Source of the DNA: Actinocorallia aurantiaca | Lineage (GTDB): Bacteria > Actinomycetota > Actinomycetes > Streptosporangiales > Streptosporangiaceae | Reading direction: 5' to 3' | Length of the DNA stretch: 64,000 nt | Assembly: GCF_039533685.1 (NCBI RefSeq) | Contig: NZ_BAAATZ010000009.1 | Span: 310,001-374,000 of the forward strand | Part shown: piece by piece, positions 29,419 to 38,670 of the stretch | Position numbering within the stretch: the first letter of the stretch is position 1 | How the letters are laid out: each line of letters opens with the position of its first letter | Made by a program: the position numbers and the translations under genes | The notes under the pieces: generated by a model | The model's database searches: none | Seen by the model: the letters and a program-made list of their open reading frames with translations, nothing else | What the model was told of the DNA's origin: nothing

Positions 29419-30257
29419 TGGCCCAATCGACAGAGCCCGCGGCCAGACGCAATCCGGGACGCAACGTCCCGGTGGCCGTGGGAGTGGGACTGGGACTGGC
29501 CGCGCTGGTCCTGGTCTCGCTTTATACGGTACGCGAGTCCTTCATCCTGGTCGTGCTGGTCTTCGGCGGGGTGGCGCTGTGGGAACTGAACTCGGCTTTC
29601 GCCGGCCGCCAGATCAGGATCCCGATGCCGCCCGTCGCGATCGGCAGCGCCGCGATGCTCCCCGTGGCCTTCTTCTACGGCCCCGGTGGCATGGTCGTCA
29701 CCCTGGCGTCGACCGTCCTCGTCCTGCTGATCTGGCGGATGAAGGACGGATCCGAGGGGTACGTCCGAGACACCACCGCCGGGGTGTTCACCGTCGTCTA
29801 CCTGCCGTTCCTGGTGGGTTTCGCGATGCTCCTGCTGGAGCCGGAGAACGGCGCCCACCAGATCGTGACGTTCATCGCCGTCACGGTGGCCAGTGACATC
29901 GGCGGCTTCTTCGTCGGCGCCTACCTGGGCAAGCACAAGATCGCCCCGAAGATCAGCCCGAAGAAGACCTGGGAGGGCTTCGCGGGCTCCGCCCTGACCT
30001 GCATGGGGGTCGGCGCCTGGCTGATGGTCTGGCTGCTGGACTCCCCCTGGTGGCAGGGCGTGGTGCTGGGGGCCTGCGTGGTCCTGACGGCCACGCTCGG
30101 CGACCTCGTCGAATCCATGATCAAGAGGGACCTGGGGATCAAGGACCTGGGCAGCCTGCTGCCGGGCCACGGCGGGGTGATGGACCGGCTGGACTCCCTG
30201 CTGATCACCGTCCCCGTGGTGTGGATCCTGCTCCAGACGTTCCACTCCTTCGCGTGA
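29418..30257 (+). CDS. cdsA: Phosphatidate cytidylyltransferase
   Basis: Integral membrane enzyme making CDP-diacylglycerol from phosphatidic acid and CTP, the precursor for phospholipids (279 aa, about 7-8 transmembrane helices). The CdsA signature is at the C-terminal end: LGDLVESMIKRDLGIKDLG, SLLPGHGGVMDRLDSLL. Translationally coupled to frr (TGATG overlap). It contains a chance TTTATAC inside the coding sequence (about 29521), unrelated to the element. Confidence 0.95.
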   Translation: MAQSTEPAARRNPGRNVPVAVGVGLGLAALVLVSLYTVRESFILVVLVFGGVALWELNSAFAGRQIRIPMPPVAIGSAAMLPVAFFYGPGGMVVTLASTVLVLLIWRMKDGSEGYVRDTTAGVFTVVYLPFLVGFAMLLLEPENGAHQIVTFIAVTVASDIGGFFVGAYLGKHKIAPKISPKKTWEGFAGSALTCMGVGAWLMVWLLDSPWWQGVVLGACVVLTATLGDLVESMIKRDLGIKDLGSLLPGHGGVMDRLDSLLITVPVVWILLQTFHSFA

Positions 30258-30271
30258 GCGAGACTGGAAGC

Positions 30272-31408
30272 ATGTCGTCGGAAGAGAACACCCAGAGCGT
30301 CCCGCCCCGGCCCGGACAGCTGGTCTTCGCCGGTCCCCGGCGGGCCAAGCCGCCCCGCCACCTGGCCGACCTGACGGTCGCCGAGCGGCGGGAGGCCGTC
30401 GCGGCGCTGGGCGAGAAGCCGTTCCGCGCCGACCAGCTGTCCCGCCACTACTTCGACCGCCTGGTCGACGACCCGGCGGACATGCCGGACCTGTCGAAGG
30501 CGCTGCGCGAGAAGCTGGTCCCGGAGATGCTGCCGCGGCTGCTCACCCCCGTGCGGGACCTGGCGTGCGACGGAGGCAACACCCACAAGACGGTCTGGAA
30601 GGCCTTCGACGGCTCGCTGTTCGAGTCCGTCCTGATGCGCTATCCCGACCGGGTGACGATGTGCGTCTCCTCCCAGGCCGGCTGCGGTATGAACTGCCCG
30701 TTCTGTGCGACCGGCCAGGCGGGCCTGACCCGCAACCTGTCGACCGCCGAGATCGTCGAGCAGGTCGCGGCCGGACAGCGGGCGCTCAACCAGGGCAGGG
30801 TCGCGGGAGGCCCGGGCCGGGTCAGCAACATCGTCTTCATGGGCATGGGCGAGCCGCTGGCGAACTACAAGGCGGTGCTGGGCGCGGTCCGGCGGATCAC
30901 CGAGCCGAGCCCGTCGGGGCTGGGCATCTCGCAGCGGGGGGTGACGGTCTCGACGGTGGGGCTGGTCCCGGCGATCGAGAAGCTCACCGAGGCGGACCTC
31001 TCGGTGCGGCTGGCGGTCTCGCTGCACGCCCCCGACGACGAGCTGCGCGACACCCTGGTGCCGATCAACACCCGCTGGAAGGTCCAGGAGGTGCTGGAGG
31101 CCGCCTGGGGGTACACGCGCAAGACCGGCCGGCGGGTCTCGATCGAGTATGCGCTGATCAAGGACATCAACGACCAGGCCTGGCGGGCCGATCTGCTGGG
31201 CAGGCTCTTGAAAGGCAAGCTCGTTCACGTCAATCTGATCCCGTTGAACCCCACTCCGGGATCGAAGTGGACGGCCTCGCGGCCCGAGGACGAGCGTGAG
31301 TTCGTCCGGAGGCTGGAGTCGCACGGCGTCGCCGTGACCGTCCGCGACACCCGGGGCAGGGAGATCGACGGCGCCTGCGGCCAGCTGGCCGCCGCCGTGC
31401 AGACCTGA
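30272..31408 (+). CDS. rlmN: 23S rRNA (adenine-2503-C2)-methyltransferase RlmN
   Basis: Radical-SAM methyltransferase for A2503 of 23S rRNA and A37 of some tRNAs (378 aa). The iron-sulfur motif is in GCGMNCPFCATGQAG (CxxxCxxC). Also seen are IVFMGMGEPLANYKAV, SVRLAVSLHAPDDELRDTLV and HVNLIPLNPTPGSKW; the C-terminal end TVRDTRGREIDGACGQL contains the second catalytic Cys. ATG 30272 has a GGAAG site. An alternative GTG 30254 would overlap the cdsA stop. Confidence 0.96.
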   Translation: MSSEENTQSVPPRPGQLVFAGPRRAKPPRHLADLTVAERREAVAALGEKPFRADQLSRHYFDRLVDDPADMPDLSKALREKLVPEMLPRLLTPVRDLACDGGNTHKTVWKAFDGSLFESVLMRYPDRVTMCVSSQAGCGMNCPFCATGQAGLTRNLSTAEIVEQVAAGQRALNQGRVAGGPGRVSNIVFMGMGEPLANYKAVLGAVRRITEPSPSGLGISQRGVTVSTVGLVPAIEKLTEADLSVRLAVSLHAPDDELRDTLVPINTRWKVQEVLEAAWGYTRKTGRRVSIEYALIKDINDQAWRADLLGRLLKGKLVHVNLIPLNPTPGSKWTASRPEDEREFVRRLESHGVAVTVRDTRGREIDGACGQLAAAVQT

Positions 31409-31433
31409 CGGCCAGCCCCTAGGAGGTCCCCCG

Positions 31434-31973
31434 GTGGCACGGTTCCCCCGCGTGCTGCGCGGTTACTTCGCGATAGAGGTCGACGCCCTGCTGCTGCGGA
31501 TCGAGGCCACGCTGGGCCGGAACGACGCGCAGGTGCCCCCGATCACCGCGGACGAGCTGCGCGCGACCAGGCTGAGCGTCGTGCTGCGGGGGTACGACCC
31601 GCACGCGGTGGACGGCGCCCTGCTGGAGTACGTGCGGGAGCTGGAGCAGCGGGAGCGGGGCGACCGGGAGCCCTACACCGAGACGGTCGCGGGGCAGGTG
31701 CCCTGGCTGGTCAGGTGGATCGAGGAGGCGGAGTTCACGCCGACCCGGCTGCGTCCGGGCTACCGGGAGAAGGAAGTCGACGAGTTCCTGGACCGGGTGA
31801 TCGCCGGGCTGCGCGGAGTGGCCCCGGCGGTCTCGAGCCAGGACATCCGGGACTGCCTGTTCGGTTCGTCGTTCCTGGGGTCCGGCTACGACGAGGTCGA
31901 GGTCGACCGGTTCCTGGACGAGCTCGCCGCGGCTCTCGACCACCTCCAGCGGGCCGGGAGCGCGTCCGGTTAG
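31434..31973 (+). CDS. DivIVA-domain repeat protein
   Basis: A 179-residue protein with at least two, probably three, short DivIVA-like motifs: LRATRLSVVLRGYDPHAVDG (about 41-60), TPTRLRPGYREKEVDEFLDR (about 103-122) and LGSGYDEVEVDRFLDELA (about 151-168). In DivIVA this motif binds membranes and drives assembly at poles and septa, but here the long coiled-coil of DivIVA is missing. GTG start with AGGAGG 8 bases away. Role unknown; a small polar or septal adaptor is an inference. Confidence 0.8.
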   Translation: MARFPRVLRGYFAIEVDALLLRIEATLGRNDAQVPPITADELRATRLSVVLRGYDPHAVDGALLEYVRELEQRERGDREPYTETVAGQVPWLVRWIEEAEFTPTRLRPGYREKEVDEFLDRVIAGLRGVAPAVSSQDIRDCLFGSSFLGSGYDEVEVDRFLDELAAALDHLQRAGSASG

Positions 31974-31976
31974 GCT
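31971..31976 (+). promoter_or_regulatory. Candidate -10 for a leaderless HIT-protein transcript
   Basis: TAGGCT overlaps the stop of the previous gene and ends 8 bases before ATG 31985, the leaderless distance. The same hexamer precedes lepB and ffh. Confidence 0.35.
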
Positions 31977-31984
31977 GGCCGACC

Positions 31985-32395
31985 ATGGCCGACTGCGTCT
32001 TCTGCGAGATCGTCTCCGGGCGTTCCGCCGCCCGTCTGGTGCTGGACGAGCCGGAGGCGGTGGCCTTCCTGGACGTCCGCCCGCTGATCAAGGGGCATGT
32101 GCTGCTGGTGCCCAGGGAGCACCACGAGACCCTGACGGACGTGCCGCCCGAGAAGCTCGGGCCGCTGTTCACACTGGCGCAGCGCCTGGCGGGCGCCGTG
32201 CAGCGGGGCCTGGAGGCCGGCGGCACCTTCGTGGCGATGAACAACAAGATCAGCCAGAGTGTGCCGCACCTGCACGTCCACGTCGTGCCGCGCAACCCCA
32301 AGGACGGCCTGAAGGGCTTCTTCTGGCCCCGCCACCGGTACGACTCGGCCGAGGAGATGGCCGGTTACGCCGAACGGATCCGGGCGGAGCTCTGA
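31985..32395 (+). CDS. HIT family hydrolase
   Basis: A histidine-triad protein of 136 residues that likely hydrolyses nucleoside phosphoramidates or adenylated compounds. The N terminus CVFCEIVSG has a zinc-type Cx2C. The catalytic triad motif HLHVHVVPR lies at about residues 98-106, and IKGHVLLVPREHH at about 36-48. No substrate can be assigned. The coding sequence is complete, and the downstream neighbour (Lrp) is convergent. Confidence 0.9.
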   Translation: MADCVFCEIVSGRSAARLVLDEPEAVAFLDVRPLIKGHVLLVPREHHETLTDVPPEKLGPLFTLAQRLAGAVQRGLEAGGTFVAMNNKISQSVPHLHVHVVPRNPKDGLKGFFWPRHRYDSAEEMAGYAERIRAEL

Positions 32396-32401
32396 GGGAC
32401 G

Positions 32402-32866
32402 TCAGCGGGTGCCCCAGGAGTAGGTCTGCTTCCTGAGCTTGAGGTAGACGAAGCTCTCGGTGCTGACGACGGCGGGGACGGATCGGATGCGGCCGAGGAT
32501 CTCGAGCAGCTGCTCGTCGGTCTCGGCGACGAGTTCGACCAGGAGGTCGAAGGAGCCGGCCGTGATCACCACGTAGTCGATCTCGGGCATGGCCGCGAGT
32601 TCGTCGGCGACCTCCTCCAGGTCGCCTCGGCACTTGATCCCGATCATCGTCTGGCGGGAGAATCCCAGCATCATCGGGTCGGTGACCCCGACGATCTGCA
32701 TGACGCCGGTGTCCAGCAGTCGCTGCACGCGCTGGCGTACGGCGGCCTCGGACAGCCCGACGGCCTTGCCGATCGCGGCGTAGGAGCGCCTGCCGTCCTC
32801 CTGGAGCTGTTCGATGATCCTCTTGGAGGTCTCGTCCAGGGGGGCTCGGCGCGCTGTCTCGCTCAT
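32402..32866 (-). CDS. Lrp/AsnC family transcriptional regulator
   Basis: A 154-residue feast/famine regulator. The N-terminal helix-turn-helix (LDETSKRIIEQLQEDGRRSY, then AAIGKAVGLSEAAVRQRVQR) is followed by a RAM ligand-binding domain (VVITAGSFDLLVELVAETDE). ATG 32866 has GGAAAG upstream. It is divergent from the polyamine catabolism operon and is its obvious regulator. An inverted repeat at 33000-33020 in the shared region is a candidate operator. Confidence 0.9.
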   Translation of the reverse strand: MSETARRAPLDETSKRIIEQLQEDGRRSYAAIGKAVGLSEAAVRQRVQRLLDTGVMQIVGVTDPMMLGFSRQTMIGIKCRGDLEEVADELAAMPEIDYVVITAGSFDLLVELVAETDEQLLEILGRIRSVPAVVSTESFVYLKLRKQTYSWGTR

Positions 32867-32999
32867 GACGACATCTTTCCGGTTCCCGGTGGGTAAGGAA
32901 GGCCGCAGAACACGCGGGCATCCCATTGAATCGTTCCCTGCTGCGACATCATCCCGCAGGGCGTCCCTTTTCGAGGGATTTCGTTGCGAAACTTGAACT

Positions 33000-33020
33000 T
33001 AACAACGGAATCCCTTGTTA
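33000..33020. promoter_or_regulatory. Inverted repeat operator in front of the polyamine operon
   Basis: TAACAA (33000-33005) and TTGTTA (33015-33020) with a 9-base spacer, in an AT-rich stretch 57 bases before the dehydrogenase gene. TATGCT (33029-33034) next to it may be the -10. The layout fits Lrp control. Confidence 0.5.
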
Positions 33021-33076
33021 CGCGTGGTTATGCTCTGCAAAAGTCAGTCGACAAGGACAGATCGCGGAGGTCGAAG

Positions 33077-34513
33077 ATGACCGGCAAGGCACTCCTGCGC
33101 AACTTCGTGAACGGGGAGTACGTCGAGGCACGGGACGGCTCGTTCTCGGACGTCGTCGATCCCAGCACCGGCGAGGTCTACGCGCAGGCCCCGGTGTCGG
33201 GGGCCGCCGACGTCGAAGGCGCCTACACCGCGGCCGCCGCCGCGTTCGAGGGGTGGCGGGACGCCACGCCCAAGGACCGGAGCCTGGCGCTGCTGAGGTT
33301 CGCCGACGCGATCGAGGCGCGGGGCGAGGAGCTCGTCGCGGCCGAGTGCAGGAACACCGGCAAGCCCGTGCAGCTCACCATGGAGGAGGAGCTGCCTCCC
33401 ATGGTGGACAACCTCCGCTTCTTCGCCGGCGCGGCCCGGATCCTGGAGGGCAAGGCGACCGGGGAGTACCTGGCCGACCACACCTCCTCGGTCCGGCGGG
33501 AGCCGATCGGGGTCTGCGCGCAGGTCACGCCGTGGAACTACCCGATGATGATGGCCGTGTGGAAGTTCGCGCCGGCGCTCGCGGCGGGCAACACCGTGGT
33601 GCTCAAGCCGTCGGACACCACTCCGGTCAGTACGCTGCTGCTGGCGGAGATCGCCGCCGAGTTCCTGCCCCCGGGCGTGTTCAACGTCGTCACCGGCGAC
33701 CGCGACACCGGCCGCGCGCTGGTGGAGCACCCGGTCCCGCAGATGGTCTCCATCACCGGCTCGGTGCGGGCGGGCAAGGAGGTCGCGGCCTCGGCCGCCA
33801 AGGACCTGAAGAAGGTGCACCTGGAGCTGGGCGGCAAGGCCCCGGTCGTGGTGTTCGACGACGCCGACATCGCCTCGGCCGCCGAGGGAATCGCGGGCGC
33901 GGGCCTGTTCAACGCCGGCCAGGACTGCACCGCCGCGACCCGGGTGCTGGTGCACGAGCGCATCGCTGGGGACTTCACCGCGGCGCTGGCGGAGGCCGCG
34001 GCCGACCTGAAGACCGCGGGCCCGGACGACCCCGACGCCTACTTCGGTCCGGTCAACAACGCGAACCAGCTCGCCCGGGTCCAGGGCTTCCTGGACCGGG
34101 TGCCCGACCACGCCACGGTCGAGACCGGCGGCGCACGGGTGGGCGACCGGGGCTACTTCTTCGCCCCGACCGTCATCTCCGGCCTGCGCCAGGACGACGA
34201 GCACGTCCAGGAGGAGATCTTCGGGCCGGTCATCACCGTCCAGCCGTTCTCGGACGAGGACCTCGCCGTGCGCTGGGCGAACGGCGTGAAGTACGGTCTT
34301 TCGGCCTCGGTGTGGACGAAGGACCACGGCAGGGCTATGCGGATGACCCGGCGGCTGGATTTCGGTGCAGTCTGGGTGAACACCCACATACCCTTCGTGT
34401 CCGAAATGCCGCATGGCGGCTTCAAGCACTCCGGCTACGGAAAAGATCTTTCTATGTACGGCTTCGAGGATTACACCCGGATCAAGCACGTCATGCACTA
34501 CCTGGGCACCTGA
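33077..34513 (+). CDS. Aldehyde dehydrogenase, probably gamma-aminobutyraldehyde dehydrogenase
   Basis: NAD-dependent ALDH superfamily enzyme (478 aa). The NAD site motif is TPWNYPMMMAVWKFAPALAA; the catalytic Glu is in LELGGKAP and the nucleophilic Cys in FNAGQDCTAATRV. The C-terminal end has SEMPHGGFKHSGYGKDLS. With a putrescine/spermidine transporter and amine oxidoreductase downstream, the likely substrate is 4-aminobutanal or a gamma-glutamyl derivative, giving GABA. ATG 33077 has GGAGG 6 bases ahead. Substrate is inferred from context, not from residues. Confidence 0.85.
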   Translation: MTGKALLRNFVNGEYVEARDGSFSDVVDPSTGEVYAQAPVSGAADVEGAYTAAAAAFEGWRDATPKDRSLALLRFADAIEARGEELVAAECRNTGKPVQLTMEEELPPMVDNLRFFAGAARILEGKATGEYLADHTSSVRREPIGVCAQVTPWNYPMMMAVWKFAPALAAGNTVVLKPSDTTPVSTLLLAEIAAEFLPPGVFNVVTGDRDTGRALVEHPVPQMVSITGSVRAGKEVAASAAKDLKKVHLELGGKAPVVVFDDADIASAAEGIAGAGLFNAGQDCTAATRVLVHERIAGDFTAALAEAAADLKTAGPDDPDAYFGPVNNANQLARVQGFLDRVPDHATVETGGARVGDRGYFFAPTVISGLRQDDEHVQEEIFGPVITVQPFSDEDLAVRWANGVKYGLSASVWTKDHGRAMRMTRRLDFGAVWVNTHIPFVSEMPHGGFKHSGYGKDLSMYGFEDYTRIKHVMHYLGT

Positions 34514-34595
34514 CCCCTCGGCTCCACCAGCCCGGCGGACGGCGTCCCCCGACCGCCCCCGCCGGGCTCCGCACAACCCCCGAAGGACCAACGCA

Positions 34596-35693
<1,098 letters not shown>

Positions 35694-35696
35694 CCC

Positions 35697-36908
35697 ATGA
35701 ACGAACGCAACCCCCTCCTCCAGCGCGGGCTCACCCACCGACGCGACTTCCTGCGGCTGATGGGCGTCGGCGGGCTCGGCCTGGCCGCCGCCGCGTGCGG
35801 CGTCAGCGGGCAGGGCGGGCAGCAGAACGTCACCAAGTCCCAGGTCGAGGAGTTCTGGGCGGGCAAGACCCGCAACGGGAGGCTCGACTGGGCCAACTGG
35901 GTCGGCTACATCGAGGACGACCGGGCGACCCTGAAGAACTTCACCAAGGCCACCGGGATCGAGGTGGAGTACAAGGAGGTCATCAACGAGAACGGCGAGT
36001 GGTTCGGGAAGATCAACGAGCCGCTGCGCGCCGGGCAGTCCATCGACTTCGACCTCATGGTGATGACCAACGGCATCCAGCTGGAGCAGTGCCGCCAGCT
36101 CGGCTACCTCGCCCCGCTGGACCACGCGAAGCTGCCGAACTTCGCCGCGAACGCCGGCGCGTCGTTCAAGAACCCCACCTACGACCCGGACAACACCTTC
36201 ACCGTCCCCTTCATGTCGGGGATCACCGGGATCGCGTACAACACCAAGTACGTGAAGGAGCCCATCACCAAGTGGGCGGACCTGCTGAACCCGAAGTACA
36301 AGGGCAAGATCGGCATGATGGCCGACTCCCAGGAGCTGGGCAACGTCGGCATGTTCCTGACCGGCGTGGACCCGGAGAAGTCGACGCCCGCCGACTGGGA
36401 GAAGGCCGCGGCCAAGCTGCGCGAGCAGCGCCCGCTGCTGCGCAAGTACTACAACCAGGACTACATCGAGGCCGTCACCAAGGGCGACGTGTGGATGACG
36501 ATGGCCTGGTCCGGCGACGCCTACAGCCTGGCGGGGCCCGAGGTGAAGTTCGTGATCCCCGAAGAGGGCGGCACGATCTGGACCGACAACCTCTGTATTC
36601 CCAAGACCGCCGAGAACCCGGTGGACGCGCTGGAGATGATCAATTACCTGTACGACCCGCAGGTCAACGCGCCGCTGACGGAGTTCATCACCTACATCAC
36701 GCCGGTCCCCGGCACCAAGGACGTCCTGCGGAAGAAGGCGGACGCGGCCTCGGGCGAGGACAAGGAGGAACTCGAGTCGTTCCTGACCAGCCCGCTGGTC
36801 TACCCCAGCGAGCAGGATCTGGCCCGCCTGCGCCGCTTCCGGACCCTCTCGCAGGAGGAGAAGGAGCAGTACCAGCAGATCTTCACCCCGATCCCGCAGG
36901 GCTCGTAG
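35697..36908 (+). CDS. potD: Polyamine ABC transporter, substrate-binding lipoprotein (PotD-like)
   Basis: A 403-residue extracellular binding protein of the PotD/PotF family. The N terminus combines a Tat-type signal (RRDFLRLMGVGGLGLAAAAC, with twin Arg) and a lipobox (AAAC), so it is probably exported folded and lipid-anchored. The core includes WANWVGYIEDDRATLKNFTK, VMTNGIQLEQCRQLGYLAPL and PFMSGITGIAYNTKYV. Its stop overlaps the permease GTG. Confidence 0.9.
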   Translation: MNERNPLLQRGLTHRRDFLRLMGVGGLGLAAAACGVSGQGGQQNVTKSQVEEFWAGKTRNGRLDWANWVGYIEDDRATLKNFTKATGIEVEYKEVINENGEWFGKINEPLRAGQSIDFDLMVMTNGIQLEQCRQLGYLAPLDHAKLPNFAANAGASFKNPTYDPDNTFTVPFMSGITGIAYNTKYVKEPITKWADLLNPKYKGKIGMMADSQELGNVGMFLTGVDPEKSTPADWEKAAAKLREQRPLLRKYYNQDYIEAVTKGDVWMTMAWSGDAYSLAGPEVKFVIPEEGGTIWTDNLCIPKTAENPVDALEMINYLYDPQVNAPLTEFITYITPVPGTKDVLRKKADAASGEDKEELESFLTSPLVYPSEQDLARLRRFRTLSQEEKEQYQQIFTPIPQGS

Positions 36909-37762
36909 TGCGCAGGAGGCTCACCCCCTATCTGATGGTCCTGCCCGGCGGGCTGTGGCTGCTGGCGTTCTTCGCCGTCCCGCTGGTGATGATGTTGTCG
37001 TTCTCGCTGATGACCGGCAACATCATCGACGGGTTCCGGCCGACGTTCCACTGGCAGAACTACACCGAAGGGCTGGAGCGCTACGGCGACAAGTTCGTCC
37101 GCTCGCTCTGGTACGGCTTCCTGGCGACCTGCGCGTGCATCGTGCTGGCCTATCCGGCGTCCTACTGGATCGCCTTCAGGGCGGGCAGCCGCAAGTCGGC
37201 GTACCTTCTCCTGCTGCTGCTCCCGTTCTTCGTGTCGTTCATCCTGCGGACGGTGTCCTGGAAGTTCGTGCTCGCCGACAACGGGATCGTGCTGGGCACC
37301 CTGAAGGACTGGGGGCTGCTGCCGGGCGACTTCCACGTCCTGGGCACCACCTTCGCGGTGATCGCCGGGCTGACGTACAACTTCCTTCCGTTCATGGCGC
37401 TGCCGATCTACGTGGCGCTGGAGCGCATCGACTTCCGGGTCGTCGAGGCGGCGCAGGACCTGTACGCCTCGCGCGTCCAGACGTTCCTGCGGGTGGTGCT
37501 GCCGCTGTCGCTGCCCGGGGTGTTCGCGGGCGTGATCATGACGTTCATCCCGATCTCCGGCGACTACGTCAACGCCGACGTGCTGGGCGGTCCCGACAAC
37601 GTGATGATCGGCAACATCATCCAGACCGAGTACTTCACCAACAGCGACTACCCGACGGCCTCGGCGCTGTCGTTCACGCTGATGGCGATCCTGCTCGTCG
37701 GGATCTTCCTCTACGCCCGGGCCCTGGGCACCGAGGACGTGCTCGAGGCGGCGAAGCGATGA
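36908..37762 (+). CDS. potB: Polyamine ABC transporter permease 1 (PotB-like)
   Basis: An inner-membrane permease of 284 residues with six predicted helices and the EAA loop (VVEAAQDLYASRVQTFLRVV, PLSLPGVFAG). GTG 36908 shares its G with the previous stop (TAGTG), giving tight coupling. The C-terminal end overlaps the next ATG (ATGA). Confidence 0.9.
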   Translation: MRRRLTPYLMVLPGGLWLLAFFAVPLVMMLSFSLMTGNIIDGFRPTFHWQNYTEGLERYGDKFVRSLWYGFLATCACIVLAYPASYWIAFRAGSRKSAYLLLLLLPFFVSFILRTVSWKFVLADNGIVLGTLKDWGLLPGDFHVLGTTFAVIAGLTYNFLPFMALPIYVALERIDFRVVEAAQDLYASRVQTFLRVVLPLSLPGVFAGVIMTFIPISGDYVNADVLGGPDNVMIGNIIQTEYFTNSDYPTASALSFTLMAILLVGIFLYARALGTEDVLEAAKR

Positions 37763-38580
37763 AGGGGGCTGTGAAGGCGAAAGGCACCGTGAGGATGAAA
37801 GGCGCCGTGAAGGGGCGAGGCCTCCAGATCTACACCTGGATCCTCGTCGGCTGGCTGGTCCTGCCGATCGCGGTGATGATCCTGTTCGGCTTCAACGACA
37901 CCTCCAGCAAGCAGAACTTCGTCTGGGAGGGCTTCACGCTCAAGTGGTACGCCCGCCTGTTCGAGAAGGAGGACCTCACCCGGGCGCTGGTCAACTCGCT
38001 GCTCATCGCGGTGCTGAGCACCGTCGTCACGACGGTCCTGGGCACCCTGGTGGGCCTGGCGCTGGGCCGGTACCGGTTCCGCGGCAAGGGCCTGTCCAAC
38101 ATCGTGCTGTTCGCCGCGATCTCCTCCCCGGAGCTGGTGATGGGCGCGTCGCTGCTGTCGATGTTCGTCACCCTGAACATCCCCCGCGGCATCGGGACGG
38201 TCGTGGCGGCGCACGTGATGTTCTCCATCGCGTTCGTCGCGGTGACGGTCCGGGCCAGGGCCGTGGGCATCGACCCGGCCCTGGAGGAGGCCGCCGCCGA
38301 CCTCGGCGCCTCGGACTGGGAGACCTTCCGGCTGGTCACCCTGCCGATGATCATGCCGGGGGTGCTCTCCGGCGCGCTGCTGGCCTTCGCCCTGTCCATC
38401 GACGACTTCATCATCACCAACTTCACCAGCGGGACCACCGTGACGTTCCCGCTGTGGGTGTGGAGCTCCACCCGGACCGGCACCCCTCCCCAGGTCAACG
38501 TGATGGGCACGTTGATCTTCGCCGTCGGCGTCCTGATCGCGATCGTCAACGTGGTCGGCGCACGCCGCAGGAAGACCTGA
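37759..38580 (+). CDS. potC: Polyamine ABC transporter permease 2 (PotC-like)
   Basis: Second permease, 273 residues, six helices, with the EAA loop LEEAAADLGASDWETFRLVT, LPMIMPGVLSG. The N terminus is an odd basic, repetitive stretch (MKGAVKAKGTVRMKGAVKGR) that duplicates a KGAVKG unit. It is coded by a near-repeat in DNA (37759-37812), and a later start at ATG 37795 is possible. Confidence 0.9.
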   Translation: MKGAVKAKGTVRMKGAVKGRGLQIYTWILVGWLVLPIAVMILFGFNDTSSKQNFVWEGFTLKWYARLFEKEDLTRALVNSLLIAVLSTVVTTVLGTLVGLALGRYRFRGKGLSNIVLFAAISSPELVMGASLLSMFVTLNIPRGIGTVVAAHVMFSIAFVAVTVRARAVGIDPALEEAAADLGASDWETFRLVTLPMIMPGVLSGALLAFALSIDDFIITNFTSGTTVTFPLWVWSSTRTGTPPQVNVMGTLIFAVGVLIAIVNVVGARRRKT

Positions 38581-38670
38581 CACGTGGCCCTAGTCCCGGT
38601 CGGGGAAGGATCCGTGGTCATCGTGGCACGGACCCCGGCCGGGGCCCAGGGGACGCAGAAGAAGGGAATC

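Noticed and set aside
29519..29528. CTTTATAC in cdsA as another operator copy
   Set aside because: It lies inside the cdsA coding region (Ser-Leu-Tyr-Thr codons), outside the element and away from any promoter.
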